From: Sporobacter termitidis DSM 10068
GTDB taxonomy: Bacteria; Bacillota; Clostridia; Oscillospirales; Oscillospiraceae
DNA: 64,000 nt
Assembly: GCF_900130065.1 (NCBI RefSeq)
Contig: NZ_FQXV01000007.1
Coordinates: forward strand, 1-64,000
Direction of reading: 5' to 3'
Shown: positions 51,839 through 60,750 of the stretch, piece by piece
Layout of the letters: each line of letters opens with the position of its first letter
Numbering within the stretch: the first letter of the stretch is position 1
Translations under genes and position numbers: made by a program
Notes under the pieces: generated by a model
Seen by the model: the letters and a program-made list of their open reading frames with translations, nothing else
What the model was told of the DNA's origin: nothing
Database searches by the model: none

Positions 51839-52198
51839 ATGCCGGATAAAATAAAAGCCGCCGTTACCGGCGCGCTGGCGGGCGCTTTAAACGGATTTTT
51901 CGGCGGCGGCGGCGGGATGATCCTGGTGCCGCTGTTTATCTGCTGGCTGAAGGTGGACGAGCGGAAGACGTTCGCGACCTCGGTCTTCATTATTCTGCCG
52001 CTCTGCCTTGTGTCGGCGGCCGTCTATTATTTCCGCAGCCATCTGGATCTTTTGCAGGCGCTGCCGTTTCTGATCGGCGGCCTGGCGGGCGGCTTCATCG
52101 GCGGGCGCGTCTTTGGTAAAATACCAACGAAGCTGCTGCATCGGCTGTTCGGACTGCTGCTCATTTACGGCGGCGTCCGGTGCCTCATTTCGTCCTAA
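51839..52198 (+). CDS. Half-size TSUP (TauE/SafE) permease
   Basis: A 119-residue protein with four membrane segments, half the usual ~250-residue TauE/SafE permease. G-A-L-N-G-F-F-G-G-G-G-G-M at residues 15-27 is the typical G-x-x-G-G-G entry of the first repeat, and G-G-L-A-G-G-F-I-G-G recurs. The AAGGAGG site precedes the ATG. A second half-size member starts 9 bases after its stop. Together they could make one transporter from two chains. The family exports sulfur-containing organic anions; the substrate here is unknown. Confidence 0.85.
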   Translation: MPDKIKAAVTGALAGALNGFFGGGGGMILVPLFICWLKVDERKTFATSVFIILPLCLVSAAVYYFRSHLDLLQALPFLIGGLAGGFIGGRVFGKIPTKLLHRLFGLLLIYGGVRCLISS

Positions 52199-52207
52199 GG
52201 AGCTTTT

Positions 52208-52582
52208 ATGAACATCGTGTCCATCCTTGCCGGGTTCGTCACGGGGATACTGTCGGGCTGGGGCATCGGCGGCGGCTCGCTGCTGATCATCTATATGACG
52301 GTTTTCGCCGGTGTGACGCAGCAGGCGGCGCAGGGCATCAACCTTTTGTACTTCCTGCCGACCTCTCTCACGGCGCTCTATTCCCATCTGAAAAACAAGC
52401 TCATTGAAAAGTCCCTGGCCTGGCCGGCCATCTGCGCCGGGGCGCTGACGACGCTGGGCGCCTCCCTGCTCGTCACGTCCATCGACACGCATCTGATGAA
52501 GAAATTCTTCGGCGTTTTTATCATCATCATCGGGCTGACGGAGGTCTTTAAGCGGACCAAAAAGAAGGGAAATGAGGAATAA
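52208..52582 (+). CDS. Half-size TSUP (TauE/SafE) permease, partner
   Basis: A 124-residue, four-segment membrane protein similar in layout to the preceding gene: G-I-L-S-G-W-G-I-G-G-G-S near the N terminus, then Q-Q-A-A-Q-G-I-N-L-L-Y-F-L-P-T, the usual TSUP signature, and a Lys-rich cytoplasmic tail. TAAGGAG precedes the ATG. The two genes look like the two repeats of a normal TSUP protein made separately, and their inverted topology would allow a heterodimer. It ends near one CATTCCCGCG element. Confidence 0.85.
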   Translation: MNIVSILAGFVTGILSGWGIGGGSLLIIYMTVFAGVTQQAAQGINLLYFLPTSLTALYSHLKNKLIEKSLAWPAICAGALTTLGASLLVTSIDTHLMKKFFGVFIIIIGLTEVFKRTKKKGNEE

Positions 52583-52607
52583 TTTAGATGCCTGCGTATG
52601 GGCGCCG

Positions 52608-52634
52608 TGGATTCCCGCCTTCGCGGGAATGACA
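52608..52634 (-). repeat. Single CATTCCCGCGAAGGCGGGAATCCA element
   Basis: Minus-orientation copy between the TSUP pair and ruvX (TGGATTCCCGCCTTCGCGGGAATGACA). Confidence 0.7.
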
Positions 52635-52702
52635 TGAAGTAGGGGTAGTAGGTCCGGGCCGCCGAGGGCGGCGGCCCCTGCGCCGGCGCGGGGCATTTTA
52701 CA

Positions 52703-53113
52703 TCACCTTTTGCTGTTCAGGTACCCCTCCAGGATCAGCGTCGCGGCGACGGCGTCCACGGTGCCTTTCCGCTTTTTCCCCCGGACGCCGGCCTCGGAGA
52801 GGATGCGGTGGGCGTCGACGGTGGTGCGGCGCTCGTCCCACAGTACGACCTCCAGGCCGTACGTTCCGCGCAGGACGGCGGCCAAGTTTTCGCTTTTTTC
52901 GGCGCGGGGACCCAGGCTGCCATCCATATTCTTCGGGTATCCGAGCACGATAAGACCGACGCGGCGCGCCTGCGCCGCCTCGGCGATTTTTGAAGCCGCG
53001 CGGTCGGGCGACCACTCGGTGATAACGAAGGTCTCCCCCGCCAGAAATCCCGTCTCGTCCGAAACGGCAATGCCGGTCCGAGCGTCTCCGTAATCGACCG
53101 CCATAATTCTCAT
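52703..53113 (-). CDS. ruvX: Holliday junction resolvase RuvX (YqgF)
   Basis: A 136-residue RNase H-like protein. The first catalytic Asp is in A-V-D-Y-G near residue 6 and T-G-I-A-V-S-D follows. L-G-Y-P-K-N-M-D-G-S is near 65, W-D-E-R-R-T-T near 98 and D-A-V-A-A near 126. It is involved in pre-16S rRNA 5'-end maturation and was named for junction resolution. I start at the ATG that gives the usual M-R-I-M-A-V-D-Y-G; AAGGAT lies 12 bases before it. It often follows DUF1292-type genes, but here its neighbours are the TSUP pair. Confidence 0.9.
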   Translation of the reverse strand: MRIMAVDYGDARTGIAVSDETGFLAGETFVITEWSPDRAASKIAEAAQARRVGLIVLGYPKNMDGSLGPRAEKSENLAAVLRGTYGLEVVLWDERRTTVDAHRILSEAGVRGKKRKGTVDAVAATLILEGYLNSKR

Positions 53114-53327
53114 CCGGGCACCCATCCTTTTTCGTATTACGTGCGTTGTATTTATTTTAAAGTATACACGCATTGCCACGCTTTCACAACGGCCGCGTCG
53201 GCCGCGGGATATTACGCCCGCCCGCCGCAAGCGCCCTGCGGCGCCGCGTATCAGACGATTTTTATAATTTGCATGATTTTTTACCAAAATTTCATTACAG
53301 AGCCCAGACTATGAAGCGGAGCTGTAT

Positions 53328-53380
53328 GGCAATTAAGACAATGCGCCCATGATAAGCGCTGTTTTAATTGCCATTTTATA
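53328..53380 (+). other. Long hairpin in the pyc leader region
   Basis: GGCAATTAAGACA pairs with TGTTTTAATTGCC over a 19-base loop that holds a smaller GCGC stem. It is followed by ATTTTATATAATTTTG, so it could terminate upstream transcription or act as an attenuator. The rest of the 53114-53484 gap is AT-rich with possible promoters but no gene. Confidence 0.5.
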
Positions 53381-53484
53381 TAATTTTGAATTATATCCCA
53401 TTGCCGTCTTGTTCTTTCCGACAAATACAAATATAATTAAATTGCAATTATATGATTTACATCCTGCATTTTGAGGAGCGAGCT

Positions 53485-56400
53485 ATGACGCAGCATCAAA
53501 TTAAAAAAGTACTGGCCGCCAACCGCGGCGAGATCGCCATCCGGATTTTCAGGGCCTGCTACGACCTGGGGCTCCACACGGTGGCGATGTACTCCAACGA
53601 GGACACGCTCAGCCTCTTCCGCACGCACGCCGACGAGGCGTATCTGATCGGCAAGAACAAAAGCCCCCTGGGCGCTTATCTCGACATTCCGGCGATCATC
53701 GATCTGGCCCGGCATCATCACGTGGACGCCATCCATCCCGGCTACGGCTTTTTATCCGAGAACGCCGATTTTGCGCGGGCCTGCGAGGCCGCGGGCATCA
53801 CCTTTATCGGGCCCCCCTCCGACGTTTTGGAGAAGATGGGCGACAAGCTCAGCGCAAAGGCCATCGCCATCTCCTGCGGCGTCCCCGTCATTCCGGGCAC
53901 CTCAACGCCCTTAAAGGACGCGGGTGAGGCGCTGGAAAAGGCTAAATCCTTCGGCTTCCCGGTTATACTCAAGGCCGCGGGCGGCGGCGGCGGGCGCGGC
54001 ATGCGCCGCTGCGACACTGCCGAGGAGGTCGAGCCGGCGTTCAACCTCGTCAAGAGCGAGGCCATCAAGGCCTTCGGCAACGACGACATCTTTATCGAAA
54101 AATTCCTCGTTGAACCAAAGCACATCGAGGTGCAGATCCTCGCCGACAAGCACGGCAACGTGCTGCATCTGGGCGAGCGCGACTGCTCCCTGCAGCGGCG
54201 CTACCAGAAGGTCGTGGAGTTCGCCCCGGCGTTCTCCGTCCCCCAGTCCACGCTGGACCGGCTGTATGAGGACGCCGTCAAAATCGCCCGGAGCGTCGGC
54301 TATATAAGCGCCGGCACCGTGGAATTTCTGGTAGATAAAAACGGCGGCCACTACTTTATCGAGATGAATCCCCGGGTCCAGGTGGAGCACACCGTCACCG
54401 AGATGGTCACCGGCATCGATATCGTCCGCGCGCAGATTCTTATCGCCGAGGGCCAGAAGCTGAGCTGCCCCGACATCGGGCTCACCAGTCAGGCCGACGT
54501 TCACATGAACGGCTATGCCGTCCAGTGCCGCGTCACAACGGAGGACCCGTCCAACAACTTCGCGCCCGACACCGGCAAGATCACCTCCTACCGCTCCGGC
54601 GGCGGCTTCGGCGTCCGGCTGGACGGCGGCAATGCGGCCGCCGGCGCCATGGTTTCGCCCTATTACGATTCGCTCCTCGTCAAGGTCACCGTCTGGGACA
54701 ACACGTTCACGGGCGTCTGCCGCAAGGCGGGTCGCGCCCTGAGCGAGCTGCATATCCGCGGCGTCAAGACGAACATCCCCTTTGTCACGAACATCCTGCA
54801 CCACCCCGTATTTCTCTCCGGCGACTGCCACACAAAGTTCATTGACGACACGCCGGAGCTGTTTGAATTCGCCGGCTCCCGCGACAGGGCAACCAGGCTT
54901 TTAAAGTTCATCGCCAACATCCAGGTCGCAAGCCCTGAGGCCGAGCGCCGGCAATGCAGCGAGCCGCGTTATCCCGAGGCGAAAAACCCGCTGAAGCCGG
55001 GGCTGAAGCAGCTCCTGGACGCGGAGGGGCCGGACGCCGTCAAGAACTGGGTGCTGGGGCAGAAAAAGCTCCTGATCGGCGACACGACGCTCCGTGACGC
55101 CCACCAGTCGCTGTTCTCCACGCGCCTGCGCACCCGGGACATGGTGCTGGCCGCCGAGGGTACCGCCGACATCCTCGCCGATGTGTTCTCCCTGGAAATG
55201 TGGGGCGGCGCGACCTTCGACGTGGCGTACCGCTATCTGCACGAATCTCCGTGGGACCGGCTCGACCAGCTCCGCAAAAAGATCCCCAATCTTCTCTTCC
55301 AGATGCTGCTGCGCGGCTCCAACGCCGTGGGGTACACAAACTACCCGGACAACCTCGTCCGCGCCTTCGTGGCCGAGGCAGCCAAGGGCGGCATCGACGT
55401 GTTCCGCATCTTCGACTCCCTCAACTGGATACCCGGCATGGAGATCGCCATGGACGAGGTCCTCAAGCAGAATAAAATCTGCGAGGCGGCCGTCTGCTAC
55501 ACCGGCGACATCCTGGACCCCAGGCGTGACAAATATACGCTCAAATATTACGTCGACTTCGCCAAGGAGATGGAAAAACGCGGCGCGCACATCCTGGCCA
55601 TCAAGGACATGTCCGGCCTGTTGAAGCCTTACGCGGCGAAAAAGCTCATCTCCACCCTCAAGCAGGAGATCGGCATCCCCGTCCGCTTCCACACCCACGA
55701 TACCAGCGGCAACCAGGTGGCGGCCGTCCTGATGGCCAGCGAGGCCGGCGTCGACATCGTGGACACGGCCACGGCGTCCATGTCCTCCCTCACCTCCCAG
55801 CCCTCGATGAGCTCCGTCGCCGCCGCCCTGCAGGGTACCGACCGCGATACGGGGTTTGACTTAAACCGCCTGCAGGAGCTGGACGAATACTGGTCCGACG
55901 TGCGTCCGTACTACGAGGACTTTGACAGCGGCCTCAAAAATCCCATGACGGAGATTTACCGCTATGAGATACCCGGCGGCCAGTACACAAACCTCCAACC
56001 GCAGGTCGTTTCCCTCGGCCTCGGCGACCGCTTTGACGAGGTCAAGGAAATGTACAAGACGGTCAACGACATGCTGGGCGATCTCGTAAAGGTCACGCCG
56101 TCGTCGAAAATGGTGGGAGACCTTGCGATCTTCATGGTACAAAACAACATGACGCCGGAGAATATCGTCCAGAAGGGCGAGGCGCTCACCTTCCCCGACT
56201 CGGTGGTCAGCTACTTCAAGGGCATGATGGGCCAGCCGGCCTGGGGGTTCCCGAAGGACCTCCAGCGCATCGTCCTGAAGGGCGAAAAGCCGATCACCTG
56301 CCGCCCCGGCGAGCTTTTGCCGCCTGTGGACTTTGACAAGGGCTGCGCGGAGCTGCGGAAATATATCGCCAGGCCGGAGGACCGCGCGATCATCTCCTGG

Positions 56401-56907
56401 TATCTGTATCCCAAGGTCGTCACCGAGTATTTCGAGCACGCCCAGGAATACGGCTACATATCGAATCTCGACAGCCGCGTCTTCTTTGAGGGCATGGACG
56501 TGGGCGAAACCACGCAGGTGGGCATCGACAACGGCAAGACGCTCGTCATCAAATACCTCGGTCTCGGCACGGCGAACGAGGACGGCACCCGCAACGTCCA
56601 CTTCGAGCTCAACGGCATGCGCCGCGACGTCTCCGTCCCCGATCCGGCCGTCGAGAGCACGGCAAAGCACGTGGTCCTGGCCGACCCGGAGGATAAGAGC
56701 CAGATCGGCGCCTCGATCCCCGGCATGGTCTCCAAGATCACGGTAAAGCCCGGCGACCGCGTCGAGGAAAACCAGGTCCTCGCCGTCATCGAAGCCATGA
56801 AGATGGAAACCTCCGTCGTCGCCAGGATGGCGGGCACCGTGGACAAGGTGCTCGTGGAGGCGGGATCGGCCGTGAAAGCGGGCGAGCTGCTGGCGGTTAT
56901 AAAATAG
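53485..56907 (+). CDS. pyc: Pyruvate carboxylase
   Basis: A 1140-residue single-chain biotin enzyme. Biotin carboxylase is residues 1-450 (G-G-G-G-R-G-M-R near 160, E-M-N-P-R-V-Q-V-E-H-T near 290), the carboxyltransferase TIM barrel about 525-800 (R-D-A-H-Q-S, L-R-G-S-N-A-V-G-Y), the PC tetramerisation region about 860-1040, and biotin carrier at the end (E-A-M-K-M-E-T). It makes oxaloacetate from pyruvate, feeding aspartate, lysine and arginine synthesis in this window. GAGGAG lies 6 bases before the ATG; an earlier frame start is unsupported. It is monocistronic, ended by a strong terminator. Confidence 0.96.
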   Translation: MTQHQIKKVLAANRGEIAIRIFRACYDLGLHTVAMYSNEDTLSLFRTHADEAYLIGKNKSPLGAYLDIPAIIDLARHHHVDAIHPGYGFLSENADFARACEAAGITFIGPPSDVLEKMGDKLSAKAIAISCGVPVIPGTSTPLKDAGEALEKAKSFGFPVILKAAGGGGGRGMRRCDTAEEVEPAFNLVKSEAIKAFGNDDIFIEKFLVEPKHIEVQILADKHGNVLHLGERDCSLQRRYQKVVEFAPAFSVPQSTLDRLYEDAVKIARSVGYISAGTVEFLVDKNGGHYFIEMNPRVQVEHTVTEMVTGIDIVRAQILIAEGQKLSCPDIGLTSQADVHMNGYAVQCRVTTEDPSNNFAPDTGKITSYRSGGGFGVRLDGGNAAAGAMVSPYYDSLLVKVTVWDNTFTGVCRKAGRALSELHIRGVKTNIPFVTNILHHPVFLSGDCHTKFIDDTPELFEFAGSRDRATRLLKFIANIQVASPEAERRQCSEPRYPEAKNPLKPGLKQLLDAEGPDAVKNWVLGQKKLLIGDTTLRDAHQSLFSTRLRTRDMVLAAEGTADILADVFSLEMWGGATFDVAYRYLHESPWDRLDQLRKKIPNLLFQMLLRGSNAVGYTNYPDNLVRAFVAEAAKGGIDVFRIFDSLNWIPGMEIAMDEVLKQNKICEAAVCYTGDILDPRRDKYTLKYYVDFAKEMEKRGAHILAIKDMSGLLKPYAAKKLISTLKQEIGIPVRFHTHDTSGNQVAAVLMASEAGVDIVDTATASMSSLTSQPSMSSVAAALQGTDRDTGFDLNRLQELDEYWSDVRPYYEDFDSGLKNPMTEIYRYEIPGGQYTNLQPQVVSLGLGDRFDEVKEMYKTVNDMLGDLVKVTPSSKMVGDLAIFMVQNNMTPENIVQKGEALTFPDSVVSYFKGMMGQPAWGFPKDLQRIVLKGEKPITCRPGELLPPVDFDKGCAELRKYIARPEDRAIISWYLYPKVVTEYFEHAQEYGYISNLDSRVFFEGMDVGETTQVGIDNGKTLVIKYLGLGTANEDGTRNVHFELNGMRRDVSVPDPAVESTAKHVVLADPEDKSQIGASIPGMVSKITVKPGDRVEENQVLAVIEAMKMETSVVARMAGTVDKVLVEAGSAVKAGELLAVIK

Positions 56908-56928
56908 GCATACATAAGTAATAATTGT

Positions 56929-56963
56929 AAAACCTCCGGCAGCTGACAGCCGGAGGTTTTGAA
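56929..56963. terminator. pyc terminator
   Basis: AAAACCTCCGGC / GCCGGAGGTTTT with an 8-base loop; usable in both directions. Confidence 0.85.
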
Positions 56964-56976
56964 TTATATACAAAGC

Positions 56977-57473
56977 TTATTTCCCGAGAATGTACCGCTT
57001 GCATGTGACGGGCGTTGTCAGGATGAGCTCCTGGGTCGTGCCGTCATCGCGAAAGCCGCACTTCTCGTAAAAGGCGATGGCGGGCGCGTTGTTCTCCAGG
57101 ACCCAGACGGAAAAATCGTCATACCCTGCCGGCGGAGCCTGTCTATCGCCGCCTCCAGCAGCTTTCTCCCTTGTCCGAGCTTCTGGTACTCCCTCAGTAT
57201 GTAGATCGCGTGGATATCGCCGAAGGTCTCCGGCAGGTCCCCGTCCCGCGTCTTACCATAGACGGCAAAACCGACGGCCCGGCCGTCCGCCGTCAAGACG
57301 ACCATGTCCCTGCATTTTTTCTCAGCAAAGCGCCGTGCGCTCTTTGCCGGGCTGAGTGACGCCAGATAAACGTCGCTGATCAGGCCGGTGTAGGTCTCGA
57401 TCCAGGCATGATAATGTACAAAGCCGCAGGCTTTGGCGTCGCCCGGCGCCGCGTCCCTGATGTCAAATGTCAT
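56977..57473 (-). pseudogene. GNAT acetyltransferase broken by a frameshift
   Basis: The first ~112 codons read as a normal GNAT protein (Y-H-A-W-I-E-T-Y-T-G-L-I, then L-R-E-Y-Q-K-L-G-Q-G-R-K-L-L-E with the acetyl-CoA loop). Around 57121-57128, after L-R-R-Q-G, the frame is lost by one base. In the shifted frame the sequence goes on as Y-D-D-F-S-V-W-V-L-E-N-N-A-P-A, F-Y-E-K-C-G-F and ends R-Y-I-L-G-K with TAA at 56977-56979, exactly a GNAT C terminus. Reading on without the shift gives a meaningless Ser/Arg/Pro tail to 57018. The loss of one base in GG-TATGAC is either a real mutation or a sequencing error. Confidence 0.8.
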
Positions 57474-57517
57474 TATTGAGCACCTCTTATCACGAAGTCC
57501 TCGAAAAGGACAGCGTA

Positions 57518-58375
57518 TCAGTGAATATTCTTTTTGTTATATTTCCCGCCGATCAGATCGGAAACATCGGAGACCGTGACAAACGCGCTGTCGTCGATAT
57601 CCGTCACGATCCCTTTCAGCTTGGAGACCTCGAGGCGCGAGATCACGGAATAAAGCACTATCTTCGCGTTTTGCGTAAAGCCGCCGCGTCCTTCGAGCAG
57701 CGTGACGCCCCGGCCGAGACGCGCGCTGATAGCCTCGGCGATCTCCTGTCCTTTTTCCGTAATGATAAACGCCGCCTTCGTTTCGTCAAGTCCCTCCACA
57801 GTGATGTCGATGACCTTGAAGGCGATGAAATAGGCGATCAGCGAATACATGGCCCGGTCCCAGCCGAAAACGAGGCCGGCGCTGGTCAGAATAAAGATGT
57901 TGAAAAACATCACGGTCTGCCCGACCGAGAACACCGTGCGCTTGTTCACGACGATAGCCACCATCTCCGTACCGTCAAGAGAGCCGCCGTAGCGGATGAT
58001 GAGGCCGACGCCGATACCCAGGATGATGCCGCCGAAAACGGCTGCCAGCAGAACGTCGTGGGTGAGACCCGGGATTGGATGAAACACGGAGACCCATAAC
58101 GAAAACGCAGTGATCGAGACGAGCGACGATATCACAAACGTCTTTCCGATCTGTTTGTAGCCAAAGATCAGAAACGGAATATTAAGGGCAAAGGTAAACA
58201 GGCCCAGCGGCAGCTTTGTCAGGTAGCTTGTGATGATCGAGATGCCCACGACGCCGCCGTCGATAATATTGTTCGGCACGAGGAAAAACTCCAGTCCGGC
58301 CGCGGCGATGACGGTACCGATCAGCAGGAAAAAATACTTTCCTATATACGATAATCTCACGTGTTTCTTATGCAA
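57518..58375 (-). CDS. YitT family membrane protein
   Basis: A 285-residue protein with about six membrane segments (residues 12-190) and a soluble C-terminal DUF2179 domain (F-I-I-T-E-K-G-Q-E-I-A and the T-x-L-E-G-R-G-G-F-T motif). D-G-G-V-V-G-I near 38 and G-G-S-L-D-G-T near 150 are YitT hallmarks. The family is widespread in Firmicutes, transport function unknown. The start is TTG, 8 bases after GGGAG. Confidence 0.88.
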   Translation of the reverse strand: MHKKHVRLSYIGKYFFLLIGTVIAAAGLEFFLVPNNIIDGGVVGISIITSYLTKLPLGLFTFALNIPFLIFGYKQIGKTFVISSLVSITAFSLWVSVFHPIPGLTHDVLLAAVFGGIILGIGVGLIIRYGGSLDGTEMVAIVVNKRTVFSVGQTVMFFNIFILTSAGLVFGWDRAMYSLIAYFIAFKVIDITVEGLDETKAAFIITEKGQEIAEAISARLGRGVTLLEGRGGFTQNAKIVLYSVISRLEVSKLKGIVTDIDDSAFVTVSDVSDLIGGKYNKKNIH

Positions 58376-58497
58376 TTATGTCACTCCCAATGAATTCAAC
58401 CGGCGTTATTTCTCTGGTTCCGGCGTTAATCAGGGAATCCGCGCGGCTCCATGCGCCTGTCTGTCTTGCTGCACCGAGCCGCGGATATTCAGCCTGA

Positions 58498-59394
58498 TTA
58501 TTTCAGATGCTTATCAAAAAAGGCAAAGCCCTTGTCAATATTCTGCAGCTCGGTCCAACGCAGCTCCAAGCCGCCGTGCTCGTATCCCTCCATGATCTCC
58601 ATCGCCACATGGCCGGCGCCGCAGACCTCCCGGACCTTCTCCTCAAGGAGATACGCCTGGATACACGGCACGGTGTGGTCGTTCGAGCCGTGGAGTATGT
58701 AAATGGGCGGGAAGTCTTTTGTGATGAAGTGCAGCGGATTTGTAAAATGCATGAGCCCCTCGATCTCGCTGGAATGTGCGCCGAGCCAGAGCTTGTCAAC
58801 ATCCGGCATATTGGGATCGGTGACGCCGTACTTCTCCACCTCCTTGTCCTGGGCGATGATATCGAATACGCCGAACCAGCTGACAAGGGCTTTAACGGTG
58901 GCCGGGTAATCGGCATATCCCATCGTGAAATCCTCAAACGCCGGGTTCCCTGCCGTGGCCGCTGCCATAACGGCGTAATATCCGCCGGCGCTGTCGCCGC
59001 AGGCGCCGAAGCGCTCCGGGTCCAGCAGGTATTTTGACGCGTTGGCCCTGAGGAAACGAATGGCGGCCTTTACGTCGAAAAGCGGCGCGGGATATTTGGC
59101 CTCAAAGGCCAGCCGGTGCTCCACGGACACGACGGCGTAACCTCGGTTGACGCCGTCGATCGCCTGCAGAAACTGGATATCGCGCTTGTTGCCGAAAATG
59201 AACGCCCCGCCATGGATAAAAATGATCGTCGGAAACGGCCCCTCGCCCTCTGGCGGCAGATAAATGTCGAGCTTCTGGCTCGGGGACTGTGCTGCATATG
59301 CGACGTCCAGATACTTGCGGCGAATACCGCTGACGTCGATGATCGGGATCTCCATCGACCCTTCGGGCGGAAAATTAACGGACCATGTTTCCAT
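58498..59394 (-). CDS. Alpha/beta hydrolase (BD-FAE/HSL-like esterase)
   Basis: A 298-residue carboxylesterase-like enzyme. H-G-G-A-F (oxyanion hole) is near residue 80, the nucleophile Ser in G-D-S-A-G-G near 155, a late Asp in H-G-S-N-D-H and the final His in Y-E-H-G-G. There is no signal peptide, so it is cytoplasmic. It is a tandem paralogue of the next gene, with matching N-terminal blocks (I-R-R-K and L-D-I-Y-L-P-P-E-G). GGAGG precedes the ATG. The substrate is unknown. Confidence 0.85.
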   Translation of the reverse strand: METWSVNFPPEGSMEIPIIDVSGIRRKYLDVAYAAQSPSQKLDIYLPPEGEGPFPTIIFIHGGAFIFGNKRDIQFLQAIDGVNRGYAVVSVEHRLAFEAKYPAPLFDVKAAIRFLRANASKYLLDPERFGACGDSAGGYYAVMAAATAGNPAFEDFTMGYADYPATVKALVSWFGVFDIIAQDKEVEKYGVTDPNMPDVDKLWLGAHSSEIEGLMHFTNPLHFITKDFPPIYILHGSNDHTVPCIQAYLLEEKVREVCGAGHVAMEIMEGYEHGGLELRWTELQNIDKGFAFFDKHLK

Positions 59395-59439
59395 AATGTA
59401 GCCTCCATATATACTTATTTTTTAATATACATGTCAATG

Positions 59440-59504
59440 GCGCAGCCCGACGGGGTCCGGGGCGCAGCCCCGCGTTGGGGATCATAGGGGGCGAAGCCCC
59501 CTAT
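59440..59504 (+). repeat. GC-rich intergenic repeat
   Basis: GGGGTCCGGGGCGCAGCCCC and GGGGGCGAAGCCCCC palindromes, directly joined to the ~190-bp repeat copy A. Confidence 0.55.
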
Positions 59505-59690
59505 CAGCTTGTCAAAAAAAGCCTCGCAGAGTTTGCCGCCGGAGCGGCAAATAAATTGAAAACTTGTCACGCAGGAGGACATGCGCCTCTGGAGTGACTC
59601 TTCTCATGCAGCGCGCGGCTGAGCGTGCTGCATGCAGCCTTGTGTCGGATAAAGCCCAAAGGGCTTTATCGACAGCCTGAGCGGGCGGGC
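59505..59690 (+). repeat. ~190-bp repeat, copy A (inverted relative to copy B)
   Basis: From CAGCTTGTCAAAAAAAGCC to the stop codon of the second esterase. Nearly identical, in reverse orientation, to 61914-62130. Internal landmarks: GTTTGCCGCCGGAGCGGCAAA, CACGCAGGAGGACATGCGCC, GCAGCGCGCGGCTGAGCG and the palindrome AAAGCCCAAAGGGCTTT. Confidence 0.8.
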
Positions 59691-60589
59691 TATTTCAAAT
59701 GCTTGTCGAAGAACGCAAACATCTCCTCGTTGATCTCCGGCGCGTTCCAGCGCTGGTCGATGCCGCCGTGATTGTAGCCCTCCCGGATGACCAGCTCCGC
59801 GTGTCCGGCGCCGCAGACCGCCCGGACCCTCTCCTCCATTTGCCGGGAGTGAATGACGGGCACGATCACGTCGTCCGTACCATGCTCCAGGAAAATCGGC
59901 GGCAGGTCGCTCGTAATAAAATTGAGCGGATTTGTGAAATGAGCGAGGCCGCCGATATCCTCGGAGTGTGCGCCCAAAAGGTGCATTTCAATATCCGGGA
60001 AATAGGGGTCCGCCTTGGGCGGCTCCTCCCGCGCCATTCTGCTCTCGAGGATAAAATCATAAGGCCCGAACCGGCTGGCAATGGCCTGGACCGCGCTGGA
60101 ATATGTACCGTTGCCCAGCGAGAAATCCTCGAACACCGAATTGCCCTGAGTGGCCGCGGTCATCACGGCATAGTGCCCGCCGGCGCTGTCGCCGCAGAGG
60201 CCGAAACGGCCGGCGTCGAGCTTATACGCCTGGGCGTTGGCACGGAGAAAACGGATGGCCGCCTTGACGTCAAAGATCGCCGCCGGATATTTTGCCTCAA
60301 AGGCCAGGCGGTATTCGACAGACACGACGGCGTAGCCGCGGCCGATGCCGCCGATCGCCTGCAGGAACTGGTCGTCGCGTTTGTCGCCGAGGATGAACGC
60401 GCCCCCGTGGACAAAGATGATCGCCGGGAACGGGCCGTCTCCCTCGGGCGGCAGGTAAATATCGAGCCTCTGGCTCGGCGAGGCATTGGCATATGGTATC
60501 TCCAGGAACTTGCGGCGGATCTCCGAGACATCGAGGATCGGTTTCTCCATTGACCCCTCAAACGGATTGAAGCTTGCCAAAATGTCCAT
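59690..60589 (-). CDS. Alpha/beta hydrolase (BD-FAE/HSL-like esterase), paralogue
   Basis: A 299-residue esterase closely related to the one at 58498. H-G-G-A-F is near residue 80, G-D-S-A-G-G-H near 155, E-H-G-T-D-D near 245 and N-H-G-G near 275. No signal peptide. GGAGG precedes the ATG. Its stop lies exactly at the edge of repeat copy A. It shares a minus-strand unit with the URO-D gene upstream (160-base gap). Confidence 0.85.
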   Translation of the reverse strand: MDILASFNPFEGSMEKPILDVSEIRRKFLEIPYANASPSQRLDIYLPPEGDGPFPAIIFVHGGAFILGDKRDDQFLQAIGGIGRGYAVVSVEYRLAFEAKYPAAIFDVKAAIRFLRANAQAYKLDAGRFGLCGDSAGGHYAVMTAATQGNSVFEDFSLGNGTYSSAVQAIASRFGPYDFILESRMAREEPPKADPYFPDIEMHLLGAHSEDIGGLAHFTNPLNFITSDLPPIFLEHGTDDVIVPVIHSRQMEERVRAVCGAGHAELVIREGYNHGGIDQRWNAPEINEEMFAFFDKHLK

Positions 60590-60750
60590 GAAACAGCCTC
60601 CATCTATATCAATTTTTATTTTGCAGCCGTCAGCGGAAATATTAATAATTTTTATTTTATTATAGCATTAATTAACAGCGAGCGCAAAAAAAATGCGGCA
60701 GCCCCGCCATCGGCGGGGCTGCGCGGCAGCTTGCTTATTGCCTGCTTATT

